64,000 bases of DNA from the NCBI RefSeq assembly GCF_012273515.2, contig NZ_CP050975.2, positions 2,914,001-2,978,000 of the forward strand. Reading direction: 5' to 3'. Positions 15,700 to 24,683 of the stretch are shown in pieces (position 1 is the stretch's first letter; each line of letters begins with the position of its first letter). This stretch comes from Streptomyces sp. RPA4-2. GTDB lineage: Bacteria > Actinomycetota > Actinomycetes > Streptomycetales > Streptomycetaceae. The notes under the pieces were generated by a model that saw only the letters and a list, made by a program, of their open reading frames with translations, did not search any database and had not been told where the DNA came from. The position numbers and the translations under genes were made by a program.

Positions 15700-16656
15700 C
15701 TACCCGCGCTTCAGTCCGAGTACCTCCGCCGCCGCGAACGTCTCCCCGCGCGGGCGCCCGGCGTAGTGCGGGCTGAGCAGGGCGTCGAGTTCGTCGTAGG
15801 TGAAGGCGTCCTGCTTGGTGTCGAACTTGGCGGCCACCCGCGGCCGTTCGACGACCGCCACCATGCCGCCGTGCACGACGAGCAGTTGCCCGTTGACGTG
15901 CGCGGCGGCGGGCGAGACCAAGTAGCCGACGAGCGGGGCCACATGCTCGGGGGCGAGCGGGTCCAGCCCCTCCCCCCCTTCCGCACCGGCCTGTCGGGCC
16001 GGGAAGCCCGCGAACACGTCCTCGGTCATACGGGTCCTGGCACGCGGGCAGATGACGTTCGCCGTCACCCCGTACCTGGCCAGCGCCAGCGCGGTCGACG
16101 TGGTCAGACCGACGATCCCGCCCTTGGCCGCCGCGTAGTTGGGCTGTCCCGCCGAGCCCGCGAGGAACGCCTCCGACGAGGTGTTGACGATCCGCCCGTA
16201 CACCGGCCCGTCCGCCGCCTTGGACCGTGCCCGCCAGTGCACGGACGCGAAGTGCGTCATGTTGAAGTGGCCCTTGAGATGGACCCGGATCACCGAGTCC
16301 CACTCCTCCTCGGACATCGAGAAGACCATCCGGTCGCGCAGGATGCCCGCGTTGTTGACCAGGATGTCCAGTCCGCCGAACTCGGCGACCGCCGACTCGA
16401 CCAGCCCGCGGGCCTGTTCGTGGTCGGCGACGTCGCCGGTGTGGGCGAGGGCACGGCCGCCCGCGGCACGGATCTCGGCGGCGACCTCCTCGGCGGGCGC
16501 GGCCGAGGCCGCGCCCGAACCGTCCCGCCCGGGACGTCCGTAGTCGTTGACGACGACGGACGCGCCCAGGCCGGCGAGCTCCAGCGCCTCGGCCCGGCCG
16601 AGGCCGCGCCCCGCGCCGGTGACGATCGCGGTCAGCCCCTCGAGTGGCAGTGACAT
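15700..16656 (-). CDS. SDR family oxidoreductase (3-hydroxyacyl-CoA dehydrogenase-like)
   Basis: This 318-residue short-chain dehydrogenase has the cofactor motif VTGAGRGLGRAEALELA, NNAGILRDRMVFSM, and the catalytic Ser and YAAAK (NTSSEAFLAGSAGQPNYAAAKGG). An extended C-terminus of about 60 residues resembles 17-beta-hydroxysteroid dehydrogenase 4-type enzymes acting on acyl-CoA substrates. It probably oxidises a 3-hydroxyacyl-CoA in lipid or steroid side-chain beta-oxidation. It is the last gene of the operon MaoC hydratase - alcohol dehydrogenase - SDR, which starts downstream of a KstR-type site. Exact substrate is inferred only from neighbours. Confidence 0.88.
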   Translation of the reverse strand: MSLPLEGLTAIVTGAGRGLGRAEALELAGLGASVVVNDYGRPGRDGSGAASAAPAEEVAAEIRAAGGRALAHTGDVADHEQARGLVESAVAEFGGLDILVNNAGILRDRMVFSMSEEEWDSVIRVHLKGHFNMTHFASVHWRARSKAADGPVYGRIVNTSSEAFLAGSAGQPNYAAAKGGIVGLTTSTALALARYGVTANVICPRARTRMTEDVFAGFPARQAGAEGGEGLDPLAPEHVAPLVGYLVSPAAAHVNGQLLVVHGGMVAVVERPRVAAKFDTKQDAFTYDELDALLSPHYAGRPRGETFAAAEVLGLKRG

Positions 16657-16692
16657 CAGGGTCCTCAGCGGTGGTCGGGGTCGGATTCGGGG

Positions 16693-17769
16693 TCAGATCT
16701 CGATGCAGGTGCGCAGGGCGGTACCCGTCCGCATCTGGTCCAGTGCCTCGTTGATCCCGGACAGCGGCACCCGGTGGGTGATCAGGCCCTCCAGATCGAT
16801 GCGGCCCGCACGCCACAGGGCGATGGTCCGCTCGTAGGAGCGCAGGACGTCACCGCCGCCGTACATGGAGGGCAGGATGCGCTTCTCGTCGAAGAACAGC
16901 TCGAACATGTTGAGCTGGAGGAAGTCGTCCATGGCGCCCGCGCCGACCACGACGAGGGTGCCGCCGCGCCGGGTGTTCTCGTAGGCGGTGCGGGCGGTGG
17001 CCGACCTGCCGACGACCTCGAAGACGTAGTCGAAGCCCTCGCCCGCGGTCACCGACTGCTTGGCGTCGGCGAGTCCGTCCGGCGCGACCGCCCTCGTCGC
17101 GCCGAACCTCAGCGCGGCCTCGCGACGGGAGGCGACCGGGTCGACGGCGACGATCTCGGCGGCGCCCTTGAGCCGCGCGCCCTGGATGGCGGAGATGCCG
17201 ACGCCGCCGCAGCCGATCACCGCGACCGACGAACCGGCCTCCACGTCGGCGGTGTTGAGGGCGGCGCCCAGCCCGGTCGTGACACCGCAGCCGATGAGGG
17301 CCGCGATGTCGAACGGCACGTCGTCGGGGATGGGCACGGCGCAGCCCGCGTCCACCACGACCTCCTCCGCGAAGGTGCCGGTCCCCGCGAAGCCGAAGAC
17401 ATCCTGGCCCGAGCGCCTGAAGTTGGGGGTGCCCGCGTTCATGAACCCGGCCAGGCACAGCTCGGTCTGGCCGCGCTTGCAGGCCGGACAGGCGCCGCAG
17501 GCCGGCAGCCAGCAGACGACGACCCGGTCGCCGGGCTTGAGACGGGTGACGCCCTCGCCGACCTCGGTGACCTCCCCGGCGCCCTCGTGACCGGGCACGA
17601 ACGGCGCGGGCTGCGGCAGTACGCCGCTCATCGCGGACAGATCCGAGTGGCACAGTCCGGTGGCCCGCACCCGGATCCTGACCCGTCCGGGGCCGAAGCC
17701 CACCGCCTCGACGTCGTCGAGGACGTCGAGTTTGTCCTGGCCTGTCTCGTGCTGTACGGCTGCGCGCAT
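16693..17769 (-). CDS. Zinc-dependent alcohol dehydrogenase (MDR family)
   Basis: The 358-residue medium-chain dehydrogenase shows the catalytic zinc Cys (GLCHSDLSAMSG), GHEGAGEV, the structural zinc cluster CGACPACKRGQTELC, and the NAD-binding GCGGVGISAIQGARLKG. Such enzymes oxidise primary or allylic alcohols with NAD. Between the MaoC hydratase and SDR genes, the likely role is oxidising an alcohol intermediate of lipid or steroid degradation, for example the product of a P450 such as the CYP125-like enzyme at 52 kb; this is inference. Start ATG at 17769, 30 bp after the MaoC stop. Confidence 0.9.
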   Translation of the reverse strand: MRAAVQHETGQDKLDVLDDVEAVGFGPGRVRIRVRATGLCHSDLSAMSGVLPQPAPFVPGHEGAGEVTEVGEGVTRLKPGDRVVVCWLPACGACPACKRGQTELCLAGFMNAGTPNFRRSGQDVFGFAGTGTFAEEVVVDAGCAVPIPDDVPFDIAALIGCGVTTGLGAALNTADVEAGSSVAVIGCGGVGISAIQGARLKGAAEIVAVDPVASRREAALRFGATRAVAPDGLADAKQSVTAGEGFDYVFEVVGRSATARTAYENTRRGGTLVVVGAGAMDDFLQLNMFELFFDEKRILPSMYGGGDVLRSYERTIALWRAGRIDLEGLITHRVPLSGINEALDQMRTGTALRTCIEI

Positions 17770-17799
17770 GGTGCGGCTCCTCTCAACGGTGGGCTGGGC

Positions 17800-18684
17800 T
17801 CACGCGTGCTCGACGACGGTGTCGGCCAGCACCGGCGCGTCGTCCCGGTCGGCCGCGGTCACCGACACCCGGATCCCGCCGTCCGGGGCCGGCCCGCGCC
17901 ACATGCGGACGCGCAGGGTCTCGCCGGGGAACACGACACCGGCGAAGCGGGTGGTGTACGAGCGCACGCGGGACACGTCCCCGCCGAGCAGCGTGTCGAC
18001 GACCGCCTTGAGCGTCACGCCGTACGTGCACAGTCCGTGCAGGATCGGCCGCTCGAAGCCGGCCAGCTTGGCGAAGTCCGGGTCGGCGTGCAGCGGGTTC
18101 CAGTCGCCGGAGAGCCGGTAGAGCAGCGCCTGGTCCTCGCGGACCGGGCGCTCGACGGTCCGGTCCGGCGGACCCTCCGGTGCGTCGAGGCGGGTGGAGG
18201 GGCCGCGGTCGCCGCCCCAGCCGCCCTCTCCCCGTACGAAGATCTGGGCGTCGTTCGTCCACAGCGGTCCCCCGGCGTCCGCGACCTCGGTGCGCATGAC
18301 CAGGATCGCGGCCTTGCCCTTGTCGTACACGGCGGCGATCCGTCCGGTGGCCGTCGCCCTGCCCTCGGCCGGTATCGGGCGGTGCAGTACGACGCGCTGC
18401 CCGCCGTGCAGCACGCGGGTGAGGTCGACGTCGACCCCGGGCATGGACAGACCGCTGATCACACCGGGTGAGCCGGCGCCCGCGACGGTGGCGAAGCTCG
18501 GCAGGACGTGCAGCCTGGACTCGAGGGTGTAACGCAGTTCGTCGGCGTCCGTGGCGGGGCTGCGCTTGTCCGGGTTCGCGCCCGCTCCGAGGCCGAGGTG
18601 GTAGAGCTGGACGTCCTTCCGGTCCCAGGTGATCTCACCGATGCGGGGTTCGGCGGCGAGGGCCTTTGCGGCGTCGATGGGCAT
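17800..18684 (-). CDS. MaoC-like (R)-specific enoyl-CoA hydratase, double hot-dog
   Basis: The 294-residue product has two hot-dog halves. The C-terminal half carries the hydratase 2 motif YRLSGDWNPLHADPDFAKLAGF with catalytic Asp and His, then PILHGLCTYG. The N-terminal half contains ELRYTLESRLHVLPSFATVAG. This arrangement matches eukaryotic-type hydratase 2 and mycobacterial Hsd4B-like enzymes hydrating enoyl-CoA in steroid side-chain or fatty-acid beta-oxidation. ATG at 18684 follows AGGAG. First gene of the operon; a KstR-type palindrome lies 95 bp upstream and a CTGACG palindrome 158 bp upstream. Confidence 0.9.
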   Translation of the reverse strand: MPIDAAKALAAEPRIGEITWDRKDVQLYHLGLGAGANPDKRSPATDADELRYTLESRLHVLPSFATVAGAGSPGVISGLSMPGVDVDLTRVLHGGQRVVLHRPIPAEGRATATGRIAAVYDKGKAAILVMRTEVADAGGPLWTNDAQIFVRGEGGWGGDRGPSTRLDAPEGPPDRTVERPVREDQALLYRLSGDWNPLHADPDFAKLAGFERPILHGLCTYGVTLKAVVDTLLGGDVSRVRSYTTRFAGVVFPGETLRVRMWRGPAPDGGIRVSVTAADRDDAPVLADTVVEHA

Positions 18685-18778
18685 GGGGCTCCTGATCACT
18701 AGCGCGAAAGACCTCGATGCGGCCGTCCGCACCGTCGGCCGCACCGAGGTCGACACGGGGCCTCGGAACCCGCCTGTT

Positions 18779-18794
18779 CTAGAACGCGTTCCAG
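18779..18794. promoter_or_regulatory. KstR-type operator upstream of MaoC operon
   Basis: CTAGAACGCGTTCCAG matches the published mycobacterial KstR consensus TnnAACnnGTTnnA at every fixed position (T at 18780 to A at 18793). It lies between the divergent MaoC operon and ABC transporter. A KstR-like regulator is encoded at 36.5 kb. Confidence 0.7.
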
Positions 18795-18841
18795 TACGGC
18801 GACCCCCTGTATAGCCCAGCGCCCCGGAGTTGTGAAGGCTG

Positions 18842-18856
18842 CTGACGTCACGTCAG
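18842..18856. promoter_or_regulatory. CTGACG-N3-CGTCAG palindrome
   Basis: CTGACG TCA CGTCAG is a perfect inverted repeat. The same motif recurs at 25940, 30803, 39334 and 51642 next to lipid-catabolism genes, which suggests a common TetR-type operator. Confidence 0.6.
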
Positions 18857-18952
18857 ATCCGGGCTCGCGGCAAGGGCCGTGACATTTGTCCCGGCCGACT
18901 GCCCACAACTGCCTCTGCCGGGCCCGGCACCCCGGCTCGTAGCGTCGTCCTC

Positions 18953-19882
18953 ATGACATGGACGACGGGGACGACGGGAACGACGGAGACGGAAGCGGCG
19001 GTGTCCTTCACGGGGGCCGTCAAGGCGTTCGGCGCGGTGCGCGCCGTGGACGGGGTGGATCTGGAGATCGCCCGCGGCGAGACCGTGGCGCTGCTCGGGC
19101 GCAACGGGGCGGGCAAGTCGACCACGATCTCCCTCCTGCTCGGACTGAACGAACCCGACGAGGGATCGGTCGCGCTCTTCGGCGGGTCCCCGGAGCGGGC
19201 GGTGCGCGCCGGGCGGGTCGGCGCCATGCTCCAGGAGTCGCGGCCGGTGCCCCGCGCGACCGTCCGCGAGCTGGTCTCCTTCGTGGCGGGCCGCTATCCG
19301 GCGCCGCTGCCGGTGGACGAGGCACTGCGGCTGGCGGGGATCGCGGAGCTGGCGGGGCGGCGCGCCGACCGGCTCTCCGGCGGCCAGTCGCAGCGGGTGC
19401 GGTTCGCGGTGGCGCTCGCCGGGAACCCCGCGCTGATCGTGCTCGACGAGCCGACCGCCGCGCTGGACGTGGAGGCGCGGCAGGCGTTCTGGGCGTCGAT
19501 GCGGGCGTACGCGCGGCGCGGGCACACCGTCCTGTTCTCCACGCACTACCTGGACGAGGCCGACGCGCACGCGGACCGGATCCTCGTCATCGACCGGGGG
19601 CGGATCGTCGCGGACGGCACCGGTGAGCAGCTCAAGCGGTCGGTGGGCGGCAACCTGGTCTCCTTCGACCTGGCCGGGGCGGGCACGCAGGGGCTGACCC
19701 TGCTGCCCGGCGTGGTGTCGGTGGAGGTGCGCGGGGACCGGGCGCGGCTGCGCACGGACGACTCGGACGCGACGGTGGTCGCACTGGCCCAACGGGGCTC
19801 GATCCGTGGCCTGGAGGTCACCGCGGCGTCACTGGACGACGCGTTCCTGGCCCTCACCTCATCTGCTCTGGAGGCGGTGTGA
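18953..19882 (+). CDS. ABC transporter ATP-binding protein
   Basis: The 309-residue ATPase has Walker A (GRNGAGKSTT), Q-loop region (GAMLQESRPV), signature (LSGGQSQRVRFAVALAG), Walker B (LIVLDEPTAAL) and H-loop (FSTHYLDEAD). A C-terminal extension of about 85 residues follows, as in DrrA/CcmA-type exporters. It pairs with the ABC-2 permease encoded immediately downstream, overlapping at the GTGTGATG junction. The adjacent two-component system probably regulates it, a common arrangement for Streptomyces stress or antibiotic export systems. The substrate is unknown. The N-terminus has a Thr/Gly-rich stretch after the ATG at 18953. Confidence 0.93.
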   Translation: MTWTTGTTGTTETEAAVSFTGAVKAFGAVRAVDGVDLEIARGETVALLGRNGAGKSTTISLLLGLNEPDEGSVALFGGSPERAVRAGRVGAMLQESRPVPRATVRELVSFVAGRYPAPLPVDEALRLAGIAELAGRRADRLSGGQSQRVRFAVALAGNPALIVLDEPTAALDVEARQAFWASMRAYARRGHTVLFSTHYLDEADAHADRILVIDRGRIVADGTGEQLKRSVGGNLVSFDLAGAGTQGLTLLPGVVSVEVRGDRARLRTDDSDATVVALAQRGSIRGLEVTAASLDDAFLALTSSALEAV

Positions 19883-20604
19883 TGCTGGACTACCTGCGGC
19901 TGGAGGTACGCCGCACGCTGCGCGACACCGGCTTCGTGATCGGTGGCGTGGCGATGCCCGTGATGATGTACCTGCTGTTCACCAACCTCGGCGGCGGAGG
20001 CGACGACGACGGCTGGAAGACCGGTTCGATGATCGGGATGGCCGCGTACGGGGCGGTGGGTTCGGCCCTGAACACCGGCGGCGGGGTCGCCGAGGACCGG
20101 GTGACCGGCTGGCTGCGACAGCTCCGGGTGACGCCGATGACACCGCGCGAGGTGGTGCTGGGGCGGGCGCTGACCGGCTCGGTGACCGTGCTGCCGGCGA
20201 TCGCCGCGGTGCTGACGGCGGGCGGGGTGGTCAACGGCGTGCGGCTGGCGGCCTGGCAGTGGGCGGCGGTCGCGGTGCTGCTCTGGCTCGGCTCCGTCCC
20301 GTTCACGCTGCTCGGCCTCGGCAACGGCTACCGGCTGACCGCGCAGACCACCGGCGTCGCGAACATGGCGTGCAACCTGGGGCTCTCGGTGGTGGGCGGT
20401 CTGTGGTTCCCGATCACGCTGTTCCCGGGCTGGCTGCAGTCGGTGTCCGTGTACACGCCGGCCAACCGCTTCGCGGAGCTCGGCATGTCCGTCACCGACG
20501 GCCGCCCTCCGGCGCTCGGCGCGGTCGCGGTGCTCGTGGCCTGGCTGCTGGCCTTCGGTTCGTACGCTGTGGTCTCGTACCGCAGGGCCGGGCGGGCGGC
20601 CTGA
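19879..20604 (+). CDS. ABC-2 type transporter permease
   Basis: The 241-residue membrane protein has about six hydrophobic segments and the DrrB-like motif GGGVAEDRVTGWLRQLRVTPMTPREVV between helices 2 and 3. LWFPITLFPGWLQSVSVYTPANRF follows near the C-terminus, typical of ABC-2 permeases. Two adjacent start codons (GTG 19879, ATG 19882) overlap the stop of the ATPase gene, indicating coupled translation. It forms the channel of the exporter; two copies would dimerise. Confidence 0.92.
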   Translation: MMLDYLRLEVRRTLRDTGFVIGGVAMPVMMYLLFTNLGGGGDDDGWKTGSMIGMAAYGAVGSALNTGGGVAEDRVTGWLRQLRVTPMTPREVVLGRALTGSVTVLPAIAAVLTAGGVVNGVRLAAWQWAAVAVLLWLGSVPFTLLGLGNGYRLTAQTTGVANMACNLGLSVVGGLWFPITLFPGWLQSVSVYTPANRFAELGMSVTDGRPPALGAVAVLVAWLLAFGSYAVVSYRRAGRAA

Positions 20605-20752
20605 AACGGGGGCGGGCCGCCCGTACCGCGGCGGTCCGCACCTCAGGGCGGCGGCGGTCGGGCGGGCGGGGGTCCGCCCGTACGGCGGCGGGGAAAGGTC
20701 CCGGCAGGAGCGGGGAACCGGAAACGGGAAACGGGGAGCGGGGAGCACGGAC

Positions 20753-22150
20753 ATGGCGTGGACGCGGAGCTCGTGGATGCGTGGAGTCGTCTGCCGGATG
20801 ACGGCGTGGCGGGAGTCGCGGCGGCGGTGGAGGGCGGACATGGCGCGGTTCAAGGCGGAGCGGCGCACCGCGCGGCGGAACGGGCAGCCGCTGCCCGAGA
20901 ATCCGGGCCCGCCGCCGACCGGGTTCGCCCTGCTGCCCTGGCTGCTGCTGGGCATGGGCGCCTTCTCCAACCTGTTCCAGGACAGGTCCTCGCACCCCTG
21001 GATAGGCGCCATCGGCCTGTTCACCTTCAACTCCCTGTACATCAACGTCGCGTTCCGTGCCTTCGTGAAGGAGAAGCGCGAGGCCCTCTCCACGCGTCTG
21101 GCGCTGGCCGCGATGGGCGTGCTGACCTGCGCCCTCGCCATCGGCTACGGCGGCAACTGGCTGCTGTTCTTCCCGCTGCTGGGTCTCGCGGTGGGGGCGA
21201 CCCTGCGCGGCCCCTGGCTCGGCCGGACGGGTATCGGTCTGGCCGCGCTGGCGGGCGGGGTCTCCGGCGTCCGGGAGGGCTGGGACGCGATCAACATCGC
21301 GTACGGCACCTTCCTGTCCACGATGGTCACGGCGGCGATCCTGTCCCTCGCAGAGGCGGTACGGGAACTGCGGGCGGCCCGTGAGGAGCTGGCCCGGCGC
21401 GCCGTCGAGAAGGAGCGCCTGCGTTTCTCCCGTGACCTGCACGACCTGCTCGGCCACACGCTCTCCGTGATCGTGGTGAAGTCGGAGGCTGCCCGCCGGC
21501 TGGCGCCCCGCGATCTGGAGGCGGCCCTGGTGCAGGTCGCGGACATCGAGTCGGTCGGCCGCCAGGCCCTCACGGAGATCCGCGAGGCGGTCACCGGCTA
21601 CCGCGAGGGCAGCCTCGCCACCGAGCTGGACCGGGCCCGCTCCGCACTGTCCGCGGTGGGCGTCGACCCGGTCGTACGGCAGTCGGGGCCGCCCCTCGTG
21701 CCGCGGTCCGAGGCCCTGCTCGGCTGGGTGCTGCGCGAGGCGGTCACCAACGTCCTCCGGCACAGCGGCGCGACCCGCTGCGAGATCAGCGTCTCCGGCA
21801 CGCGGGACCGGGTCCGTCTGGAGGTCGCGGACGACGGGGACGGGGTGCTCTCCCCGTCGCCCGTGCCGGGCATCGGCGGAACCGGCCTGAAGGGCCTGAC
21901 CGAACGCCTGGCGGCGGCCGGCGGGTCCCTGCGGGCCGGCCCGTCCCCGCGCGGCGGCTTCACGGTCACGGCCGAGCTCCCGGTGGAGGGCGAACTCCCC
22001 GTCGAAGGCGACCCGGTGGAGGGCGAACTCCCCGTCGAGGGCGGCCTCTCCGCGGCGGGCGGCCCCGCGGCGGGGGAACGCCCGGCGCAGGACCGGCTCC
22101 CCGCGGACCCGGCGGAGCTGCCGCTCTCCAGGACACCCGGGGCCCGGTGA
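20753..22150 (+). CDS. Sensor histidine kinase (HisKA_3, LiaS/DesK type)
   Basis: The 465-residue kinase has a basic cytosolic N-terminus and about five membrane helices (about residues 55-195). A dimerisation/phosphoacceptor region follows with RFSRDLHDLLGHTLSVIVV, whose His is autophosphorylated. The HATPase_c domain has VLREAVTNVLRHSGATRCEI and GDGVLSPSPVPGIGGTGLKGL. The C-terminal tail has repeated ELPVEG units and no known domain. It sits between an ABC exporter and a LuxR-type regulator whose GTG start overlaps its stop, so the pair is cotranscribed. Likely signal: membrane or envelope stress; inferred from family and neighbours. Confidence 0.93.
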   Translation: MAWTRSSWMRGVVCRMTAWRESRRRWRADMARFKAERRTARRNGQPLPENPGPPPTGFALLPWLLLGMGAFSNLFQDRSSHPWIGAIGLFTFNSLYINVAFRAFVKEKREALSTRLALAAMGVLTCALAIGYGGNWLLFFPLLGLAVGATLRGPWLGRTGIGLAALAGGVSGVREGWDAINIAYGTFLSTMVTAAILSLAEAVRELRAAREELARRAVEKERLRFSRDLHDLLGHTLSVIVVKSEAARRLAPRDLEAALVQVADIESVGRQALTEIREAVTGYREGSLATELDRARSALSAVGVDPVVRQSGPPLVPRSEALLGWVLREAVTNVLRHSGATRCEISVSGTRDRVRLEVADDGDGVLSPSPVPGIGGTGLKGLTERLAAAGGSLRAGPSPRGGFTVTAELPVEGELPVEGDPVEGELPVEGGLSAAGGPAAGERPAQDRLPADPAELPLSRTPGAR

Positions 22151-22851
22151 CCACCCCTCTCACCCCGTCCGTCGAGGACATGACGCTGCCGCACCCCTAC
22201 GCTGGGCCCGTGGACGAGATGCCCCGGGACCACCGGCCGGTGAAGTGTGTGAGGGTCCTGCTCGCCGAGGACCAGGGAATGATGCGCGGGGCGCTCGCCC
22301 TGCTGCTCGGCATGGAGGAGGATCTGGAGGTCGTCGCGCAGGTCGCGTCGGGCGACGCGATCGTGGACGCCGCGCTGCTGCACCGCCCGGACGTGGCCCT
22401 GCTGGACATCGAACTGCCCGGCATGAGCGGTCTGGACGCCGCCGCCGAGCTGCGCCGACAGGCCCCGGACTGCCGGGTGTTGATCCTCACCACCTTCGGA
22501 CGGCCCGGGTATCTGCGCCGCGCCATGGAGGCGGGCGCCGCGGGGTTCCTGGTCAAGGACGGCCCCGTGGAGGAGCTGGCCGAGGCGATCCGGCGGGTGC
22601 TGACCGGCGAGAGGGTCATCGACCCGGCGCTGGCCGCCGCCGCGCTGAGTGCCGGACCCAGTCCGCTCACCGCCCGCGAGTGCGACGTGCTGAAGGCCTC
22701 CGTGGACGGCGCCACCGTCGCCGACATCGCGGGCAGGCTCCACCTGTCCGAGTCGACGGTCCGCAACTACCTGTCCTCCGCGATCGGCAAGACCGGCACC
22801 CGCAACCGTATGGAGGCGATGCGGGAGGCCCGTCAGCAGGGATGGCTCTGA
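22147..22851 (+). CDS. LuxR/NarL family response regulator
   Basis: The 234-residue protein has a receiver domain from about residue 35 (VLLAEDQGMMRGALALLLG, phosphoacceptor Asp in DVALLDIELPGMSG, TTFGRPGYLRRAMEAGAAGF, VKDGP) and a C-terminal LuxR helix-turn-helix (LTARECDVLKASVDGATVAD, LHLSESTVRNYLSSAI). A 30-residue leader precedes the receiver, so an internal start is possible. The GTG start at 22147 overlaps the TGA of the kinase gene (GTGA). It probably activates the upstream ABC exporter operon. Confidence 0.93.
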   Translation: MTTPLTPSVEDMTLPHPYAGPVDEMPRDHRPVKCVRVLLAEDQGMMRGALALLLGMEEDLEVVAQVASGDAIVDAALLHRPDVALLDIELPGMSGLDAAAELRRQAPDCRVLILTTFGRPGYLRRAMEAGAAGFLVKDGPVEELAEAIRRVLTGERVIDPALAAAALSAGPSPLTARECDVLKASVDGATVADIAGRLHLSESTVRNYLSSAIGKTGTRNRMEAMREARQQGWL

Positions 22852-22923
22852 CCGGCGGCCGCCCGCGTCGCAGCACGCCCCCTGCCGCACGCCTCCTGCC
22901 GCGCGGCGCCGTCCGCACGCCTC

Positions 22924-23751
22924 CTACTTCGTCACCGCCACGGTCCTGAAGGTCCTGCCCTCCGGTCCCACGCAGACGTACCAGTCGGACGGGGAGCCGT
23001 CCGCCGGGCGGATCGCGTCCTCGAAGTCCCCGACGATGCCCGTCCCCGGGGCCGGCCTGGACGCCGTGGTCGTCGTGGCGTCGTCCCAAGTACAGGTCAC
23101 CTCCTGGGCGGTCGTGGAGACCTGACCGACCACGAGCCGTTCGTCGGAACGGCTCGTGGCCGTCTTCGTCGTCGCGAGCGGCATCGCGGCGGACTGCTGG
23201 AACGCGTTGTCGCCCTTTTCGAACGACCCCCGCATCCTGGTCGTCGTCCTGCCGTCCAGTGTCAGGCGCACGAAGTACGCGCTCTTACCGACGAGTCCGG
23301 AGGCGGTGGACGGCTGCACCCCCGGTTTCTCGAACCCGGAGTCGGTCATGGCGTCCAGCTGGCGCTGCGCCTCGGTCCGGTCACGGGGCGCGCCCCACAC
23401 GTAGATGACCACCTTCCACTTCTTGCCGTGCTCGGTTCCCCTGGCGAGGTCGCTGCTCCACGGCGCGTACAGATGCCGTTCGTCGCTCACCGGCGGCCGT
23501 GTCGCGGCCGGCGAGACCCGCTGCGCGTCGTCGCCCGTCACCCCGGCCACAGCCAGCGTCCCCGTCGAGCCGGCGACCACCAGGGCCGCGGTCGCGGCCA
23601 GCGCCCAGCGGCGGGCCCTGCGGCGCCGGCCGCCGCGCACCAGCGCCTGGCAGGGGGCCGGGCCGATCCTCACCTCGTCCGCGGCCGTGGCCAGCAGCAC
23701 GGCGATGTCCCCGTGCGTCATGTCGTGGTCGCTCTCCCGGTCCGCGTTCAT
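22924..23751 (-). CDS. Membrane-anchored protein paired with SigE-family sigma factor
   Basis: The 275-residue product has a cytosolic N-terminus (about 45 residues, including THGDIAVLLATAADEVRIGP), one membrane helix (WALAATAALVVAGSTGTLAVAG) and an extracytoplasmic domain of about 200 residues with no recognised family. The ATG shares one base with the TGA of the sigma-factor gene (TGATG), so the two are coupled. This organisation is typical of anti-sigma or associated sensor proteins of SigE-type sigma factors, but the N-terminus lacks an obvious zinc anti-sigma motif, so that role is inference. Confidence 0.75.
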   Translation of the reverse strand: MNADRESDHDMTHGDIAVLLATAADEVRIGPAPCQALVRGGRRRRARRWALAATAALVVAGSTGTLAVAGVTGDDAQRVSPAATRPPVSDERHLYAPWSSDLARGTEHGKKWKVVIYVWGAPRDRTEAQRQLDAMTDSGFEKPGVQPSTASGLVGKSAYFVRLTLDGRTTTRMRGSFEKGDNAFQQSAAMPLATTKTATSRSDERLVVGQVSTTAQEVTCTWDDATTTTASRPAPGTGIVGDFEDAIRPADGSPSDWYVCVGPEGRTFRTVAVTK

Positions 23752-24290
23752 CACTTCCGCCCTCCGTACGTCACCATGTCGGCCAGTCCCGGTACGGCGC
23801 GGAGCTTCGCGATCCCCTTCGCCGCGTTGCTCTTCACCGCGCCCACCGAGCAGCCCATCGCCTCCGCCACCCGTGCCTCGCTCAGGTCCTCCCAGTACCG
23901 CAGGACGACCGCCTCGCGCTGGCGTGGCGGCAACTGGGCGAGGGCCTTCAGCAGGGCGCTGCGGTCGTCGGCCTGGGCCATCCGGTCGCCGCCCTCGGGA
24001 ACCTCGTGGGTGAGGCCCGAGTCGTCCTTCGGCGCCAGGAACTCCTTGAGACGCCGGCGGTGCCTGCGGGCATGCGCGTTGATCATCACGCGCCGTACGT
24101 ACGCGTCCGGGTCGTCGGCCGTGTCGACCCTGCGCCAGGCCACGTACACCTGTTCCAGCGTCGACTGGACCAGGTCCTCGGCCGCGTGCTGCTCCCCCGT
24201 GAGGAGAAACGCCGTACGCAGCAGCCGCGGCCACCGGCCGACGACGAAGCCCTGGAACTCCTCGTCCCGGGCCTGTTTCCGATCCCCCAT
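23751..24290 (-). CDS. SigE-family RNA polymerase sigma factor
   Basis: The 179-residue protein has region 2 (RWPRLLRTAFLLTGEQHAAE, DLVQSTLEQVYVAWRRV, DPDAYVRRVMINAHARR) and region 4 (LPPRQREAVVLRYWEDLSEA, RVAEAMGCSVGAVKSNAAKG) of group 4 sigma factors, specifically the actinobacterial SigE70 type. ATG at 24290 follows AGGAGGTG, preferred over the GTG six bases upstream, which lies within the ribosome binding site. Upstream on the minus strand a GGCAAC element and a TCCTATG element could form an extracytoplasmic-type promoter, suggesting autoregulation; this is weak evidence. Confidence 0.92.
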   Translation of the reverse strand: MGDRKQARDEEFQGFVVGRWPRLLRTAFLLTGEQHAAEDLVQSTLEQVYVAWRRVDTADDPDAYVRRVMINAHARRHRRRLKEFLAPKDDSGLTHEVPEGGDRMAQADDRSALLKALAQLPPRQREAVVLRYWEDLSEARVAEAMGCSVGAVKSNAAKGIAKLRAVPGLADMVTYGGRK

Positions 24291-24683
24291 GGGCACCTCC
24301 TAGATGTGCATAGGAGTCCACGAGCACCGGTTTTCGTTGCCTCGGTGGCCGGAGATCCTCCGCGGCGATCCCGGCGGGCCCGACGGGACGGGCCCCGCGC
24401 CGCCGGACCTCGCAGGTCCACACCGTACGAGGGGCCGGCGCGCGGCTCCCGGCGGGGGCTCCGGGGTCCGGGCCGTCCCCGCCTCCAGGGTCCGGGCGGC
24501 CGCCCTCCGGCCAGGGGCCGGCCACAAGGGCCTGGACGGCTGGTTGCCGGGATCGCCCGGGACGGCTTGCCGGAGGGCTTGCCGGAGGGCTTGGTCACCA
24601 CGGACACCGGCCCCTCCCGCCCGTACGGCGGACCCGGCGGCAGGCGCCCGCCGGAGACGTACGACGCCGGTCCCCGCCCCGGT
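24291..24683. other. Intergenic gap, GC-rich, no gene seen
   Basis: The region holds the sigma-factor promoter near 24300-24350 and otherwise GC-rich sequence. It includes a short direct repeat, GCTTGCCGGAGG, around 24566-24592. No reading frame shows convincing coding bias or a conserved product. Confidence 0.5.
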